Positions 25,480 to 36,914 of a DNA stretch of 64,000 nucleotides are shown one piece after another (position 1 is the first letter of the stretch; every line of letters starts with the position of its first letter). Position numbers and translations under genes: made by a program. Under the pieces are notes generated by a model. That model worked only from the letters and a program-made list of their open reading frames with translations. It searched no databases and had not been told where the DNA came from. This DNA is from Paraburkholderia heleia NBRC 101817 (GTDB lineage Bacteria; Pseudomonadota; Gammaproteobacteria; Burkholderiales; Burkholderiaceae): contig NZ_BBJH01000007.1 of the NCBI RefSeq assembly GCF_000739775.1, forward strand, positions 186,001 through 250,000. Reading direction: 5' to 3'.

Positions 25480-26295
25480 ATGAAAATTGCCTTCATCGGC
25501 GGCGGCAACATGGCCTCCGCACTCATCGGTGGCCTGATCCGCAAGGGCGTTCCGGCCAGCAACCTCTACGCGATCGATCCGAACGAGGACGCCCGCAAGC
25601 GCAGCGCGGAGCAGTTCGGCGTGCGCACCGGCGCCGCCGCGGACGACGCGCTCGCTTCGTACGACGCGGTTCTGATCGCAGTGAAGCCGCAAATCGCCAA
25701 GGCTGTGGCCGAAGGCATCGCCCCGCACCTGGGCGCCAATCAGGTCGTCATCAGCATCATGGCCGGTATTCGCATCGACGACCTCTCGCGCTGGCTGAAC
25801 GGCCACGCGCGCGTCGTGCGCACGATGCCGAACACGCCCGCGCTGATCGGCATGGGCGCCACCGGCCTCGTCGCGAGCAGGAGCGTGGACAACGCGGGCC
25901 GCCAGCTCGCCTCGGATGTGCTCGGCGCCGTCGGCCAAACGGTCTGGTTCGACGACGAAGCGAAGATCGACGCGGTCACGGGCATCTCGGGCAGCGGCCC
26001 GGCCTACGTGTTCTACTTCATCGAAGCGCTCGAAGAAGCGGCGCGCCAGCTCGGCATGGACGAGCAGCAAGGCCGCGCGCTCGCCATCGCCACGTTCGCG
26101 GGCGCGGCGCAACTCGCGCTGCAATCGGACGAGCCGCCCGCCGTGCTGCGCGAGCGCGTGACCTCCAAAGGCGGCACGACCGCCGCCGCGCTGGCATCGT
26201 TCGATGCTTCTGGCGTGAAGGCCGCCATCGTCAAGGGCGCACTCGCGGCCGACGCACGCGCGAAGGAAATGGGCGAAGAATTCGGCAAGCAGTAA
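25480..26295 (+). CDS. proC: Pyrroline-5-carboxylate reductase
   Basis: A 271-residue enzyme that makes L-proline from 1-pyrroline-5-carboxylate with NAD(P)H. The N-terminal Rossmann fold has 'FIGGGNMASALIGGLI'; the middle has 'VRTMPNTPALIGMGATGL' and 'AVTGISGSGPAYVF'; the C terminus has 'VTSKGGTTAAALASFD', the family signature. Length and motif order are standard. It follows yggS closely and ends before a strong bidirectional terminator. Confidence 0.97.
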   Translation: MKIAFIGGGNMASALIGGLIRKGVPASNLYAIDPNEDARKRSAEQFGVRTGAAADDALASYDAVLIAVKPQIAKAVAEGIAPHLGANQVVISIMAGIRIDDLSRWLNGHARVVRTMPNTPALIGMGATGLVASRSVDNAGRQLASDVLGAVGQTVWFDDEAKIDAVTGISGSGPAYVFYFIEALEEAARQLGMDEQQGRALAIATFAGAAQLALQSDEPPAVLRERVTSKGGTTAAALASFDASGVKAAIVKGALAADARAKEMGEEFGKQ

Positions 26296-26315
26296 ACCTG
26301 CCGCCGCGTCCAGAT

Positions 26316-26354
26316 AAAAAAGCGCCGGGTGTGTCGTGCACCCGGCGCTTTTTT
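26316..26354. terminator. Bidirectional terminator between proC and ubiA
   Basis: A perfect hairpin: A5 plus AGCGCCGGGTG (26321-26331), a 7-base loop, then CACCCGGCGCT (26339-26349) and a T tract to 26354. It sits between two convergent genes and should work in both directions. Confidence 0.92.
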
Positions 26355-26367
26355 CGTCGATCTGCCC

Positions 26368-27231
26368 TCAGAGTCCCGCGACGGCGTAATGGGCCGCAAT
26401 GCCTGCGAACAGCACGCCGCCCAGCCAGTTGTTGTGGCGGAACGCGGCGAAGCACGGCATGCGTTCGCGGTTCTTGATGAGCGTGTAGTGGTAAGCGGCG
26501 CAACCCGCGGCGGCCGCCCAGCCGAGCCAGTAGAGCCAGCCGAAACCCAGCGCCACGCCCACCCACACGTAAATGCCGAGCGTGGCCGCATAGCAGAGCA
26601 TGATCGCGAGCACGTCGAAGCGGCCGAACGTGAGCGCCGAGGTACGAATGCCGATCTTGATGTCGTCGTCGCGATCGACCATCGCGTATTCGGTGTCGTA
26701 GGCCACGGACCAGAACACGTTTGCCACGAGCATGATCCACGCGAGCGCCGGCACGTGATCCTGTACCGCGGCGAATGCCATGGGAATGCCGAAGCCGAAC
26801 GCGATGCCCAGGTACGCCTGCGGAATCGCGAAAAAGCGCTTGGTGAACGGATACGACGCCGCCACGAACAGCGCCACGACCGAAAGCTGCCTGGTAAGCG
26901 CATTGAGCGGCAGGATCAACAGGAACGACACGAGCGCGAGGCCCGCGGCAATCGCCACCGCTTCCCAGGCGCGAATGCGGCCCGACGTGATGGGGCGTTC
27001 GGCCGTGCGCTTCACGTGGCGGTCGAAGTCGCGGTCGGCATAGTCGTTGATCGCGCAGCCCGCCGAGCGCATCAGCACGGTGCCGACCGTGAAGATGATC
27101 AGCAGCGGGAGGGGCGGATGGCCGTCCGAGGCGATCCACAGCGCGTTGAGCGTCGGCCACAGCAGCAGCAGGCTGCCAATCGGCTTGTCCATACGGACGA
27201 GCCGCAAATAGAGCGGGAGTCGGGCGAACAT
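26368..27231 (-). CDS. ubiA: 4-Hydroxybenzoate octaprenyltransferase
   Basis: A 287-residue polytopic membrane prenyltransferase that attaches the octaprenyl chain to 4-hydroxybenzoate in ubiquinone synthesis. The two aspartate-rich motifs that bind Mg-diphosphate are present: '[11 protein letters not shown]' and '[12 protein letters not shown]'. Eight or so hydrophobic segments cover the chain, beginning with '[19 protein letters not shown]'. The ATG at 27231 fits the family start; further in-frame upstream sequence is unlike the family. It is convergent with proC. A ubiH-type gene for the same pathway is at 57605. Confidence 0.95.
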   Translation of the reverse strand: MFARLPLYLRLVRMDKPIGSLLLLWPTLNALWIASDGHPPLPLLIIFTVGTVLMRSAGCAINDYADRDFDRHVKRTAERPITSGRIRAWEAVAIAAGLALVSFLLILPLNALTRQLSVVALFVAASYPFTKRFFAIPQAYLGIAFGFGIPMAFAAVQDHVPALAWIMLVANVFWSVAYDTEYAMVDRDDDIKIGIRTSALTFGRFDVLAIMLCYAATLGIYVWVGVALGFGWLYWLGWAAAAGCAAYHYTLIKNRERMPCFAAFRHNNWLGGVLFAGIAAHYAVAGL

Positions 27232-27311
27232 GTTCGGGGCGGGAAAAACGATGGCGCTATTGTAGGCCAGGGCGGCGCGCCGTCGCCGCGAGCCGCTCCC
27301 GCACAAAATAA

Positions 27312-27337
27312 AGGCCCGCCGGACATCCGGCGGGCCT
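27312..27337 (-). terminator. Terminator downstream of dps
   Basis: A perfect 12-bp stem (AGGCCCGCCGGA at 27312-27323, TCCGGCGGGCCT at 27326-27337) with a 2-base loop. On the minus strand it is followed by the T-rich TTATTTTGTG. It separates dps from ubiA. Confidence 0.82.
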
Positions 27338-27388
27338 GTCATCGTGCTGGTCGTGCTTCCGGGGCAGCGCCATGGCGCCGCATCGGCA

Positions 27389-27877
27389 TCAGGCCAGCAG
27401 CGAGCGCAGCATCCACGCGGTCTTTTCGTGCGTCTGCATGCGTTGCGTGAGCAGGTCGGCGGTCGGCTCGTCGTTGGCTGCTTCCGTCGACGGGAAGATC
27501 GCGCGCGCGGTGCGCACCACGGCTTCCTGGCCTTCCACCAGCTGGCGGATCATGTCTTCCGCGGCCGGCACGCCGTCCGCCTCGGGAATCGACGAGAGCT
27601 TCGCGAATTCCTTGTAGCTGCCCGGCGCATGCACGCCCAGCGCACGAATACGCTCGGCGATGGCGTCCACGGCCAGTGCGAGTTCGTTGTACTGCCCTTC
27701 GAACATCAGGTGGAGCGTGTTGAACATCGGCCCCGTGACGTTCCAGTGGAAGTTGTGCGTCTTCAGATACAGCGTGTAGGTGTCCGCGAGCAGACGCGAG
27801 AGACCTTCCGCGATCTTCTTGCGATCCTTGTCGCTGATGCCGATATTCACGTGCTGTACGGTTGCTTTTTTGGCCAT
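27389..27877 (-). CDS. dps: Dps-family DNA-protecting ferritin
   Basis: A 162-residue ferritin-like protein that forms a dodecamer, oxidises Fe(II) with hydrogen peroxide and protects DNA. The inter-subunit ferroxidase residues align with E. coli Dps in spacing: His44, His56, Glu60, Asp71 and Glu75 ('[16 protein letters not shown]', 'DAIAERI'). The N terminus is short and Lys-containing, 'MAKKATVQH'. AAAGGAG is well placed before the ATG. It lies downstream of catalase and oxyR on the same strand, which suggests peroxide control by OxyR, as known for the katG-dpsA pair in Burkholderia pseudomallei. Confidence 0.94.
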   Translation of the reverse strand: MAKKATVQHVNIGISDKDRKKIAEGLSRLLADTYTLYLKTHNFHWNVTGPMFNTLHLMFEGQYNELALAVDAIAERIRALGVHAPGSYKEFAKLSSIPEADGVPAAEDMIRQLVEGQEAVVRTARAIFPSTEAANDEPTADLLTQRMQTHEKTAWMLRSLLA

Positions 27878-28044
27878 GACGACTCCTTTCTGTAGCAGTG
27901 AGACGATGCGTGCTTGACGAACCGGTTGCGACGCGCGCGCATTCCGGCAGGGGCGCGCGGGCGCTCGATCGGTCGTCAGTGTAGCCTGGAAATATCAGGA
28001 AGCCCGCTCATCCGACCCTACTGCCCGGCGACGTACCGGCTCGT

Positions 28045-28221
28045 TCAGTGTCCTGCCAGGTATGCGAGCCCCTGCATCGCGATCGCCACCAAGCCGCTCG
28101 CAACAATCGCAAAGCCCACCACCCGTCGCACGGTCTGTGTGCCTTGCGCGCGCGTGCGCGCCATCGCGGCGGCCTCGCCTCGTCCCATCGTCATGAGGGT
28201 CATCGTCATCGTTCGGGTCAT
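28045..28221 (-). CDS. Small single-pass membrane protein, hypothetical
   Basis: A 58-codon open frame encoding a Met/Thr-rich start ('MTRTMTMTLMTMGRGEAAAM'), a basic stretch ('RTRAQGTQTVRRV') and one hydrophobic helix ('VGFAIVASGLVAIAMQGLAY') before the stop. AGGAG lies 8 bases before the ATG at 28221, on the minus strand. A coherent transmembrane segment plus a good ribosome site argue that it is real, although it is short and I recognise no family. Several Met codons near the start (codons 5, 7, 10, 12, 20) leave the exact start open. It sits between catalase and dps on the same strand and may be co-expressed with them. Confidence 0.55.
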   Translation of the reverse strand: MTRTMTMTLMTMGRGEAAAMARTRAQGTQTVRRVVGFAIVASGLVAIAMQGLAYLAGH

Positions 28222-28310
28222 GATCGTGCTCCTGTGGTGTTTCCTCGCAGTCCCGTTTCAGGCGCGGCTCGCTGTCCCGGCGTTGTGACAACAAACCGCG
28301 CCCCGCGTCC

Positions 28311-29750
28311 TTACTTTGCCAGCTTCGCGATCGCGTCGATCACGCCTTGCGCGTACGCCGCATCGGCGCGGCGGAAGTGCTCGATCTGACGCTCCACGAT
28401 CTCCGTCGGCACGCCGCTGATATGGCGTGCGATGTTCGCGAAAAGCCGCTCGCGCTGGCCCGCGTCGAACAACCGGAACAGCGCGCCCGGCTGGCTGTAG
28501 TAGTCGTCGTCTTCGCGGTGATCGTAATGATCGACGGGACCGGCCGCGAGCGGCGGCTCGCCCGCTTGCGCACGCTGCGCGAAGTCGCCGAAACGGCTCG
28601 GCTCGTAGTTCACGTTGCCGTCCAGGTTGCCGTCGGTGCGCATTGCGCCGTCGCGATGGAACGAGTGGAACGGGCAGCGCGGCGCGTTCACCGGAATCTG
28701 GTGATGGTTCACGCCGAGGCGGTAACGCTGCGTGTCGCCATACGAGAACAAACGACCCTGCAACAGGCGATCCGGCGAGAAGCCGATGCCCGGCACCACG
28801 TTCGCCGGCGTGAAGGCGGCCTGCTCGACATCGGCGAAATAGTTCTGCGGATTGCGGTTCAGCTCGATCGTGCCGACGTCGATCAGCGGATAGTCCTTGT
28901 GCGGCCACACCTTCGTGATGTCGAACGGGTGATACGGGACCTTCGCGGCATCGGCCTCGGGCATCACCTGAATGCGGAAATGCCACTTCGGGAAATTGCC
29001 CTTCTCGATCTCGTCGAAGAGATCGCGCTGCGCCGATTCGCGGTCCTGGGCAATCACCTGTGCGGCTTCGGCATCGCTGTAGTTCTCCACGCCCTGCGCC
29101 GATTTGAAGTGGAACTTCACATAGAAGCGCTCGTTGTTCGCGTTGATGAACGAGAACGTGTGCGAGCCGAAACCGTGCTGCTGGCGATAGTTCTTCGGAA
29201 TGCCGCGATCGCTCATGAGGATCGTCACCTGATGCAGCGACTCCGGATGGCGCGACCAGAAGTCCCACGCCGCCACATTACTGCGCATGTTGGTACGCGG
29301 ATCGCGCTTTTGCGTGTGGATGAAGTCCGGGAACTTGAGCGGATCGCGAATGAAGAACACCGGCGTGTTGTTGCCGACGATGTCCCAGTTGCCTTCTTCC
29401 GTGTAGAACTTGATCGAGAATCCGCGCACGTCGCGCTCGGCGTCCGCCGCGCCGCGCTCGCCCGCCACGGTCGAGAAGCGCATGAAGAGCGGCGTTTCCT
29501 TGCCGACTTCGCCGAACACTTTCGCCTTCGTGTAGCGCGAGATGTCGTGCGTGACCTTGAGCGTGCCGAACGCGCCCGAACCCTTCGCGTGCACGCGGCG
29601 CTCGGGAATCACCTCGCGGTCGAAGTGCGCAAGCTTTTCGAGGAGCCACACGTCCTGCAGCATCACCGGGCCGCGCGGACCGGCGGTGAGCGAGTTCTGG
29701 TTGTCGACGACGGGTGCGCCGGCTGCCGAGGTGAGAGTACGGTCGGTCAT
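28311..29750 (-). CDS. katA: Monofunctional heme catalase
   Basis: A 479-residue small-subunit (clade 3 type) catalase that disproportionates hydrogen peroxide in the cytosol. The distal histidine is His54 ('[11 protein letters not shown]'), the distal asparagine is Asn127 ('[11 protein letters not shown]'), and the heme-ligand tyrosine is Tyr337 in '[14 protein letters not shown]'. The start '[11 protein letters not shown]' at 29750 follows AAAGGA. No signal peptide is seen. The gene is on the same strand as oxyR, 395 bases downstream of it, with the small membrane ORF and dps following, so it probably belongs to a peroxide-stress group. The symbol katA is by similarity only; naming of catalases differs between Burkholderia species. 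Confidence 0.95.
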   Translation of the reverse strand: MTDRTLTSAAGAPVVDNQNSLTAGPRGPVMLQDVWLLEKLAHFDREVIPERRVHAKGSGAFGTLKVTHDISRYTKAKVFGEVGKETPLFMRFSTVAGERGAADAERDVRGFSIKFYTEEGNWDIVGNNTPVFFIRDPLKFPDFIHTQKRDPRTNMRSNVAAWDFWSRHPESLHQVTILMSDRGIPKNYRQQHGFGSHTFSFINANNERFYVKFHFKSAQGVENYSDAEAAQVIAQDRESAQRDLFDEIEKGNFPKWHFRIQVMPEADAAKVPYHPFDITKVWPHKDYPLIDVGTIELNRNPQNYFADVEQAAFTPANVVPGIGFSPDRLLQGRLFSYGDTQRYRLGVNHHQIPVNAPRCPFHSFHRDGAMRTDGNLDGNVNYEPSRFGDFAQRAQAGEPPLAAGPVDHYDHREDDDYYSQPGALFRLFDAGQRERLFANIARHISGVPTEIVERQIEHFRRADAAYAQGVIDAIAKLAK

Positions 29751-30145
29751 GCTGGATTCCTTTCTTGCTTGCGGGTGGGTTCTGGAATTCGGTGAAATCT
29801 GCGAAGGATGGCGCGAAGCCGTCAGGCCGACAGCGCACGGTCGACCAGCAGCGAGAACCACACGGTGCGAAGGCCGGAATGGGCGTGTGCCGGGGTGCTG
29901 GCAGTGTTCGGGTTGGGGGTTTGCATCGCTTCCTCCAGGGTTTCCGGTTGGGATCGGTTGGAGGAAACTTTACCAGCGACTATCCATATCGATAATTTGA
30001 TTTATTTAATCTATCGAATAGGCGCAGGTTATTGGGGTCGCAAGAAATGCAGGTCGGGAGAGTGGGGACGCGGGCGCGAATGCCGCGTGGCGGAAGGCAG
30101 AAGAAAACGCGCCGCGCCGCCCGGCAGCGCACGGCGCGGTGTACG
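29751..30145. promoter_or_regulatory. Catalase upstream region with AT-rich dyad and OxyR-like half-site
   Basis: About 395 bases without a gene between oxyR and catalase. Around 29981-30020 the sequence is AT-rich and contains the inverted repeat TCGATA (29989-29994) / TATCGA (30012-30017). On the minus strand, bases 30014-30000 match 8 of 10 conserved positions of the OxyR half-site (ATAG-N-T-N3-A-N-CTAT). The site is about 250 bases from the catalase start, which is far for direct activation, so the call is tentative. The rest shows nothing. Confidence 0.35.
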
Positions 30146-31105
30146 TCAGGCCGCCTCGGCAGGCGCCTCGATCTTCTTCACACCGGGCAGCTCGCAGGCG
30201 TGAATGGCGTCGACGATCGCCTCGATCGCCGGCATGCGCGTGAAGCTCTTGCGCCACGCGATCACGACACGGCGGTCCGGCACGGGTTCGTCGAACGGCA
30301 CGTAGGAAAGCAGCCCGGAATCCACGCCGCCCGCGTGCGGCTTCACCTCGGTCACCGACATGCGCGGCAGCACGGTAATGCCCACGCCGCTCGCGACCAT
30401 ATGGCGAATGGTCTCCAGCGACGAGCCTTCGAAAGTCTTCTGGATGCCGTCGGCGTTCTGCGAGAAGCGCATCAGTTCCGGGCACACGCCCAGCACGTGG
30501 TCGCGGAAGCAATGACCGCTGCCGAGCAGCAGCATGGTTTCCTGCTTGAGGTCGTCCGGATCGATCTTCGGACGCTGTTCCCACGCATGGCCCGAAGGCA
30601 GCGCCACGACGAACGGTTCGTCGTAGAGCGGCCGCAGCGTGAGGCCGGTTTCGGGGAACGGCAGCGCCATGATGGCCACGTCGATCTCGCCCTGCTTGAG
30701 CAGCTCGATGAGCTTGAGCGTGTAGTTCTCCTGCAGCATGAGCGGCATTTGCGGCACGCGCTTGATCATCTGCTTGACGAGCGTGGGCAGCAGGTAGGGC
30801 CCGATCGTATAGATCACGCCCAGGCGCAGCGGCCCGACGAGCGGATCCTTGCCCTGCTTGGCGATTTCCTTGATCGCGAGCGTCTGTTCGAGCACGCGCT
30901 GCGCCTGCGTGACGATCTGCTCGCCGATGGGCGTCACGCTCACCTCGCTCGTGCCGCGCTCGAAGATCTGTACGTTCAGTTCGTCTTCGAGCTTCTTGAT
31001 GGCGACCGAAAGGGTCGGCTGGCTCACGAAGCAGGCTTCCGCGGCCCGTCCGAAGTGGCGCTCTCGAGCTACCGCGACAATGTATTTCAGTTCAGTGAGC
31101 GTCAT
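30146..31105 (-). CDS. oxyR: Peroxide-sensing LysR-type regulator OxyR
   Basis: A 319-residue LysR regulator. The N-terminal winged helix-turn-helix reads 'RHFGRAAEACFVSQPTLSVA', nearly invariant in OxyR. The two redox cysteines are Cys199 and Cys208 in 'GSGHCFRDHVLGVC', the same numbering as E. coli OxyR; they form the peroxide-induced disulfide. The start 'MTLTELKY' at 31105 fits the family; a TTG five codons upstream is possible. recG lies just upstream and catalase and dps downstream on the same strand. An OxyR-like half-site just before the gene suggests autoregulation. Confidence 0.96.
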   Translation of the reverse strand: MTLTELKYIVAVARERHFGRAAEACFVSQPTLSVAIKKLEDELNVQIFERGTSEVSVTPIGEQIVTQAQRVLEQTLAIKEIAKQGKDPLVGPLRLGVIYTIGPYLLPTLVKQMIKRVPQMPLMLQENYTLKLIELLKQGEIDVAIMALPFPETGLTLRPLYDEPFVVALPSGHAWEQRPKIDPDDLKQETMLLLGSGHCFRDHVLGVCPELMRFSQNADGIQKTFEGSSLETIRHMVASGVGITVLPRMSVTEVKPHAGGVDSGLLSYVPFDEPVPDRRVVIAWRKSFTRMPAIEAIVDAIHACELPGVKKIEAPAEAA

Positions 31106-31133
31106 TCGGGGACCAATCAAGAAAGGTGAATCA

Positions 31134-31148
31134 ATAGTTTGTAGTTAT
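31134..31148. promoter_or_regulatory. OxyR-like half-site upstream of oxyR
   Basis: The 15-mer ATAGTTTGTAGTTAT agrees with 9 of the 10 fixed positions of the half-site ATAG-N-T-N3-A-N-CTAT. It ends about 29 bases upstream of the oxyR ATG. The second half-site, expected 7 bases away, is not conserved, which is common for real OxyR sites but also weakens the call. Confidence 0.4.
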
Positions 31149-31254
31149 ACACCTATGGCGGTGATTCGCCAATAATCAACACCCTATGCGGGGCGTGATC
31201 ATCGCAAAAGGGTCAGACGGCGCCGGCGCGCGCAGGTTCCGCGCAATGGCGTAT

Positions 31255-33546
31255 TTACGCTTTGAGGTACTGCTCGCGGGCGCCGAGCCAGCGGTTCAAA
31301 TGCTGCGTGACGACGAGCGGAAACTCGTGTAGCAGGCGATCGGCGGCTCCCCGCGCGGGCTCGATGAGCCACGCGTCGTTCTCGAGGTTCGCGAAGCGCA
31401 GCATCGCCGCGCCAGATTGACGCGCGCCGAGGAATTCGCCGGGGCCGCGGATTTCGAGGTCCTTGCGCGCGATCTCGAAGCCGTCGGTGGTCTCACGCAT
31501 GGTTTGCAGGCGTGCGCGGCCGGTGAGCGACAGCGGCCCGGTATAGAGCAGCACGCACACCGAAGCGGCGCTGCCGCGCCCCACGCGCCCGCGCAACTGA
31601 TGCAGTTGCGCGAGGCCGAAGCGCTCGGCATGCTCGATCACCATCAGCGAGGCGTTGGGCACGTCCACGCCCACTTCGATGACGGTCGTCGCCACGAGCA
31701 GCTGCACTTCGTTGCGTGAAAACGCATCCATGACGGCGGCCTTGTCGGCGGAAGCGAGGCGGCCGTGCACGAGGCCCACGGTGAGTTCCGGCAGCGCGGC
31801 CACGAGTGTTTCGTAAGTCTCGACGGCCGTTTGCAGCTGCAACGTCTCGCTTTCCTCGATCAGCGGACAGACCCAGTACACCTGTCGGCCCGTGAGCGCC
31901 GCCGCGCGTACGCGCGCGATCACTTCCTCGCGGCGCGCGTCGGAAATGAGCTTCGTGAGGATCGGCGTGCGGCCGGGCGGCAGCTCGTCGATGGTGGAGA
32001 CGTCGAGGTCCGCGTAGTAGGTCATGGCGAGCGTGCGCGGGATCGGCGTGGCCGACATCATCAGCTGATGCGGCTGGAACTCGCGACGCGTCTCGCCAGG
32101 CGCCTTCGCGTTCTGCGCCTTGGCGCGCAGCGCGAGCCGCTGCTCGACGCCGAAGCGATGCTGCTCGTCGACGATCACGAGGCCAAGCCGCGCGAATTCC
32201 ACGGCCTCCTGAATGATCGCGTGCGTGCCGATCACGAGCTGCGCGGTGCCGAGCGCCGCGGCTTCGAGCGCCGCGCGCTTTTCCTTCGCCTTGAGGCTGC
32301 CCGCGAGCCACGCCACCTGCACGCCGAGCGGCTCGAGCCAGCCGCGCAGCTTGCGCGCGTGTTGTTCCGCGAGGATTTCGGTGGGCGCCATGAGCACGGC
32401 CTGGTAGCCCGCGTCGATGGCCTGCGCCGCCGCGAGCGCCGCGACCACGGTCTTGCCGCTGCCCACGTCGCCTTGCAGCAGGCGTTGCATCGGGTGCGGC
32501 TGTTCGAGATCGTGCGCGATTTCCGCCACCACGCGCTCCTGCGCGCCGGTGAGCGTGAATGGCAGCGCGCCGCGCAGACGCGCCAGCAGCGTCCCGTCGC
32601 GCTTGCGCCCCGCGACGTGGCGAGCCATCGCGGGCGCGGCGCGCGTGCGGCGCTCTTCGTGCGCGCGCTTGAGCGATAGTTGCTGCGCGAGCAGTTCCTC
32701 GAACTTGATGCGCGTCCACGCGGGATGCGTGCCGTCGATCAGCTCATGCTCGTCGGCATTCACGCTCGGGTGGTGCAGCGTCTTCACGGCGTCCATCAAG
32801 GGCGGCAGATTCAGCGGCTCCATGAACTCGCGCGCCACCGCGTCCGGCAGCAGTTCGGGCAGATGCGCACGCGAAAGCGCGTTGTCGATCGCCTTGCGCA
32901 GATACGCCTGGCTCACGCCCGCCGTGGACGGATACACCGGCGTGAGCGCCTGCGGCAGGGGCGCGTCGCCTTCCACGACCTTCACCGCCGGATGCACCAT
33001 CTCCATGCCGAAGAAGCCGCCGCGCACGTCGCCGCGCACGCGCAAACGCTTGCCGATCGCCATCTGCGTGACCTGCGAGCCGTAGAAGTTCAGGAAGCGC
33101 AAATGAAGCTCGTCGCCGTTGTGATCCCGCAGCTTCACGACGAGCTGGCGGCGCGGGCGGTAGGCGATCTCGTTGTCGAACACCACGCCTTCGGTTTGCG
33201 CGATGCCGCCCGGCAGCAGTTCGCCGATGGGCGTGAGCGTGGTTTCGTCCTCGTAGCGCATCGGCAGATGCAACACGAGATCGATGTCGCTGCGCAGACC
33301 GAGTTTGGCGAGGCGGTCGGCGGTCTTGGTGAGCTTGGGCTTGTCTTTGGCCGCGGCTTTTTCCACGGCTTGCTCTGCGGCCGGGTCCGCGGACTTCCTG
33401 GCGGCGCGCTTGCGCGCGGGCGGTGCGGCCCCTTGCGCCGCATCCGCTTGCCGCCCGCGCGCGCCGTCCCCGGGCGTGCGCGCGTCGTCGGGCGCCTCGC
33501 TCGCGGAGTCGGGTTCGGACATCAATCGGCTAACGGATGGGGGCAT
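31255..33546 (-). CDS. recG: ATP-dependent DNA helicase RecG
   Basis: A 763-residue superfamily 2 helicase that regresses stalled replication forks and migrates branched DNA. It has an N-terminal wedge/OB domain, then Walker A '[14 protein letters not shown]', the DEQH-type Walker B '[12 protein letters not shown]', '[15 protein letters not shown]' (motif III) and '[18 protein letters not shown]' (motif VI). The C-terminal '[17 protein letters not shown]' is a RecG signature. The first 75 or so residues are an Ala/Arg/Lys-rich extension not seen in E. coli RecG. Two starts are plausible (33546 and 33522); neither has a strong ribosome site. It is divergent from queA. Confidence 0.95.
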   Translation of the reverse strand: MPPSVSRLMSEPDSASEAPDDARTPGDGARGRQADAAQGAAPPARKRAARKSADPAAEQAVEKAAAKDKPKLTKTADRLAKLGLRSDIDLVLHLPMRYEDETTLTPIGELLPGGIAQTEGVVFDNEIAYRPRRQLVVKLRDHNGDELHLRFLNFYGSQVTQMAIGKRLRVRGDVRGGFFGMEMVHPAVKVVEGDAPLPQALTPVYPSTAGVSQAYLRKAIDNALSRAHLPELLPDAVAREFMEPLNLPPLMDAVKTLHHPSVNADEHELIDGTHPAWTRIKFEELLAQQLSLKRAHEERRTRAAPAMARHVAGRKRDGTLLARLRGALPFTLTGAQERVVAEIAHDLEQPHPMQRLLQGDVGSGKTVVAALAAAQAIDAGYQAVLMAPTEILAEQHARKLRGWLEPLGVQVAWLAGSLKAKEKRAALEAAALGTAQLVIGTHAIIQEAVEFARLGLVIVDEQHRFGVEQRLALRAKAQNAKAPGETRREFQPHQLMMSATPIPRTLAMTYYADLDVSTIDELPPGRTPILTKLISDARREEVIARVRAAALTGRQVYWVCPLIEESETLQLQTAVETYETLVAALPELTVGLVHGRLASADKAAVMDAFSRNEVQLLVATTVIEVGVDVPNASLMVIEHAERFGLAQLHQLRGRVGRGSAASVCVLLYTGPLSLTGRARLQTMRETTDGFEIARKDLEIRGPGEFLGARQSGAAMLRFANLENDAWLIEPARGAADRLLHEFPLVVTQHLNRWLGAREQYLKA

Positions 33547-33760
33547 GGGCAGCTTCGCAAGTACAATATCGGCTTTCCGGCATGGCGCAGCGCAACGGCC
33601 CTGGCCATCGGGCACATCGCGCATGTCCCGCAATCATAGCCGCTCGCCGCGCGCGGGCGGCCATTGCGGCCGCTTCCCGGGGCGCAACCGCTCGACGGTT
33701 CGGCTTTCGCAGAGCCGCCGCGCGCCGGGCCTCCGGCGCATTTCCGTTACTTCAGGCCGC

Positions 33761-34822
33761 ATGTTCAAGCTTTCCGATTTCGATTTCGACCTCCCCGAGG
33801 AACTGATCGCGCAGACCGCCCTGCCCGAGCGCAGCGCGAGCCGTCTGCTCGAGGTCGATAACACGACACAACCCGCGCGTCTGACCGACCGCCGCTTTTC
33901 CGACCTGCCGTCGCGCATCGCGCCGGGCGACCTGCTCGTCTTCAACGATACCAGGGTGCTGAAGGCGCGTTTCTTCGGCCAGAAGGCGAGCGGCGGCAAG
34001 ATCGAGGTGCTCGTGGAGCGCCTGACGGGCGCGCGCACGGCGCTCGCGCAGATCCGCGCGAGCAAGAGTCCGGGCCCCGGCACGGTGCTGCGCCTCGCCG
34101 ATGCGTTCGACGTGACGGTAGGCGAGCGCGTCGATCCGTTCTACACACTGCACTTTCCCGACGACTGCCTCACGCTGATCGAGCAGCACGGCCGTCTGCC
34201 GCTGCCGCCCTATATCACGCACGACGCCGATGCGAGCGACGAAACGCGCTACCAGACGGTGTTCGCGCAGAATCCGGGCGCGGTGGCCGCGCCCACGGCC
34301 GGCCTGCACTTCGACGACGCCCTGCTCGCGCAGCTCGACGCGCGGGGCGTGGAGCGCGCCACGCTCACGCTGCACGTCGGCGCGGGCACGTTCCAGCCGG
34401 TGCGCGTGGAAAACATCGCCGAGCACAAGATGCATAGCGAGTGGTACGAACTGCCGCAATCGCTCGTCGACAAGATCGCGGCCGCGCGCGCGCGCGGCGG
34501 CCGTGTGATCGCGGTGGGCACGACCTCGATGCGCGCGCTCGAAGCCGCTGCGCGCGACGCCGACCGCGCAGGCCGCGCGCTTGCGGCAACGCAGGCCGAA
34601 ACCGATATCTTCATCACGCCCGGCTACCCGTTGCGCGTGGTCGATCGGCTCGTGACGAACTTCCACCTGCCGAAGTCCACGCTCCTGATGCTCGTTTCGG
34701 CGTTCGCGGGCATCGAGACGATACGCGCCGCGTATCGTCACGCGATTGCCGAACGCTATCGCTTCTTCAGTTACGGCGATGCGATGCTTTTGACACGCGC
34801 CGACGACGCGCTGAACAAGTAG
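33761..34822 (+). CDS. queA: S-adenosylmethionine:tRNA ribosyltransferase-isomerase
   Basis: A 353-residue enzyme that transfers and rearranges the ribosyl group of SAM onto 7-aminomethyl-7-deazaguanine in tRNA, giving epoxyqueuosine. Motifs typical of QueA are '[20 protein letters not shown]', '[18 protein letters not shown]', 'PLPPYI', '[15 protein letters not shown]', '[12 protein letters not shown]' and '[19 protein letters not shown]'. Length matches E. coli (356). The start at 33761 fits the family N terminus, although no strong ribosome site is visible. It is followed by tgt, which acts one step earlier in the same queuosine pathway. Confidence 0.96.
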   Translation: MFKLSDFDFDLPEELIAQTALPERSASRLLEVDNTTQPARLTDRRFSDLPSRIAPGDLLVFNDTRVLKARFFGQKASGGKIEVLVERLTGARTALAQIRASKSPGPGTVLRLADAFDVTVGERVDPFYTLHFPDDCLTLIEQHGRLPLPPYITHDADASDETRYQTVFAQNPGAVAAPTAGLHFDDALLAQLDARGVERATLTLHVGAGTFQPVRVENIAEHKMHSEWYELPQSLVDKIAAARARGGRVIAVGTTSMRALEAAARDADRAGRALAATQAETDIFITPGYPLRVVDRLVTNFHLPKSTLLMLVSAFAGIETIRAAYRHAIAERYRFFSYGDAMLLTRADDALNK

Positions 34823-36169
<1,347 letters not shown>

Positions 36170-36417
36170 GAGGACGTCTCACGAGGGCGTGTCACGTGCC
36201 GGCCGCAAAACATTACAATTGCCTTTCGCAACAATGACGCGGGCATGGCATGCGGTCCGCCCGAGCCGCCCCGGTTTTCACGCGCACGCATGTCGCAGCG
36301 GGGCGGGATCCGGGATAAGCACTTGATCGCAAAGCCTATTTTGCGTCATCGTCGCGATGAATGCCGGTGGTAGAATAACCGGCTCGCTTTTTGATCGTAA
36401 AAAACGGAGAGACCAAC

Positions 36418-36747
36418 GTGTCGTTCATTTCCAATGCCTTCGCGCAAGGCAGTGCAGCAGGTGGTGCCGAATCGAGCCTCATGAGCTTCCTGCCGCTCAT
36501 TCTGATGTTCGCCGTGCTGTACTTCATCATGATCCGTCCGCAGATGAAGCGTCAGAAGGAACATCGCAACATGCTCGCGGCCATGGCCAAGGGCGACGAA
36601 GTGATTACGAGCGGCGGCATCGTCGGCAAGGTGACCAAGGTCAGCGAAGCCTACGTGGGCGTCGAAATCGCTGACGGCACGGAAATCACCGTGCAGAAGT
36701 CGTCGGTCTCGACCATCCTGCCGAAGGGCACGATCAAGTCGCTGTAA
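36418..36747 (+). CDS. yajC: Preprotein translocase subunit YajC
   Basis: A 109-residue small membrane protein of the SecDF-YajC complex that assists the Sec translocon. One membrane segment 'FLPLILMFAVLYFIMIRP' is followed by 'QMKRQKEHRNML', 'GDEVITSGGIVGKVTKV' and 'VQKSSVSTILPKGTIKSL', all diagnostic. I chose the GTG at 36418 because GGAG lies 8 bases upstream and the resulting N terminus 'SFISNAFAQGS' matches the family; an ATG 27 bases upstream is in frame but less likely. A TAGAAT at 36371-36376 could be its -10 element. secD follows after 167 bases. Confidence 0.95.
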   Translation: MSFISNAFAQGSAAGGAESSLMSFLPLILMFAVLYFIMIRPQMKRQKEHRNMLAAMAKGDEVITSGGIVGKVTKVSEAYVGVEIADGTEITVQKSSVSTILPKGTIKSL

Positions 36748-36763
36748 AGCTTCACGGAGTCCC

Positions 36764-36794
36764 CGAGGCCGTTGCCTCCGAAAGAACGGCCTCG
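36764..36794 (+). other. Stem-loop in the yajC-secD gap
   Basis: A perfect 10-bp stem (CGAGGCCGTT at 36764-36773, AACGGCCTCG at 36785-36794) with an 11-base loop and no T tract. It may influence mRNA stability or relative expression of yajC and secD. Confidence 0.4.
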
Positions 36795-36914
36795 CGCGCC
36801 CGGCCCCGCCCTCGCAGCCACTGACCAGAAGACGTCAATGCAGGTCCGCACCGAAGGCAACGCCGGACGCGCGCGCAGTGCTTAAGGCCATTCCCCTCCC
36901 CGTTGGGTCAGCCA

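Noticed and set aside
29808..30203. A 131-codon plus-strand frame between catalase and oxyR
   Set aside because: No ribosome site, odd composition, and it runs into the antisense of oxyR.
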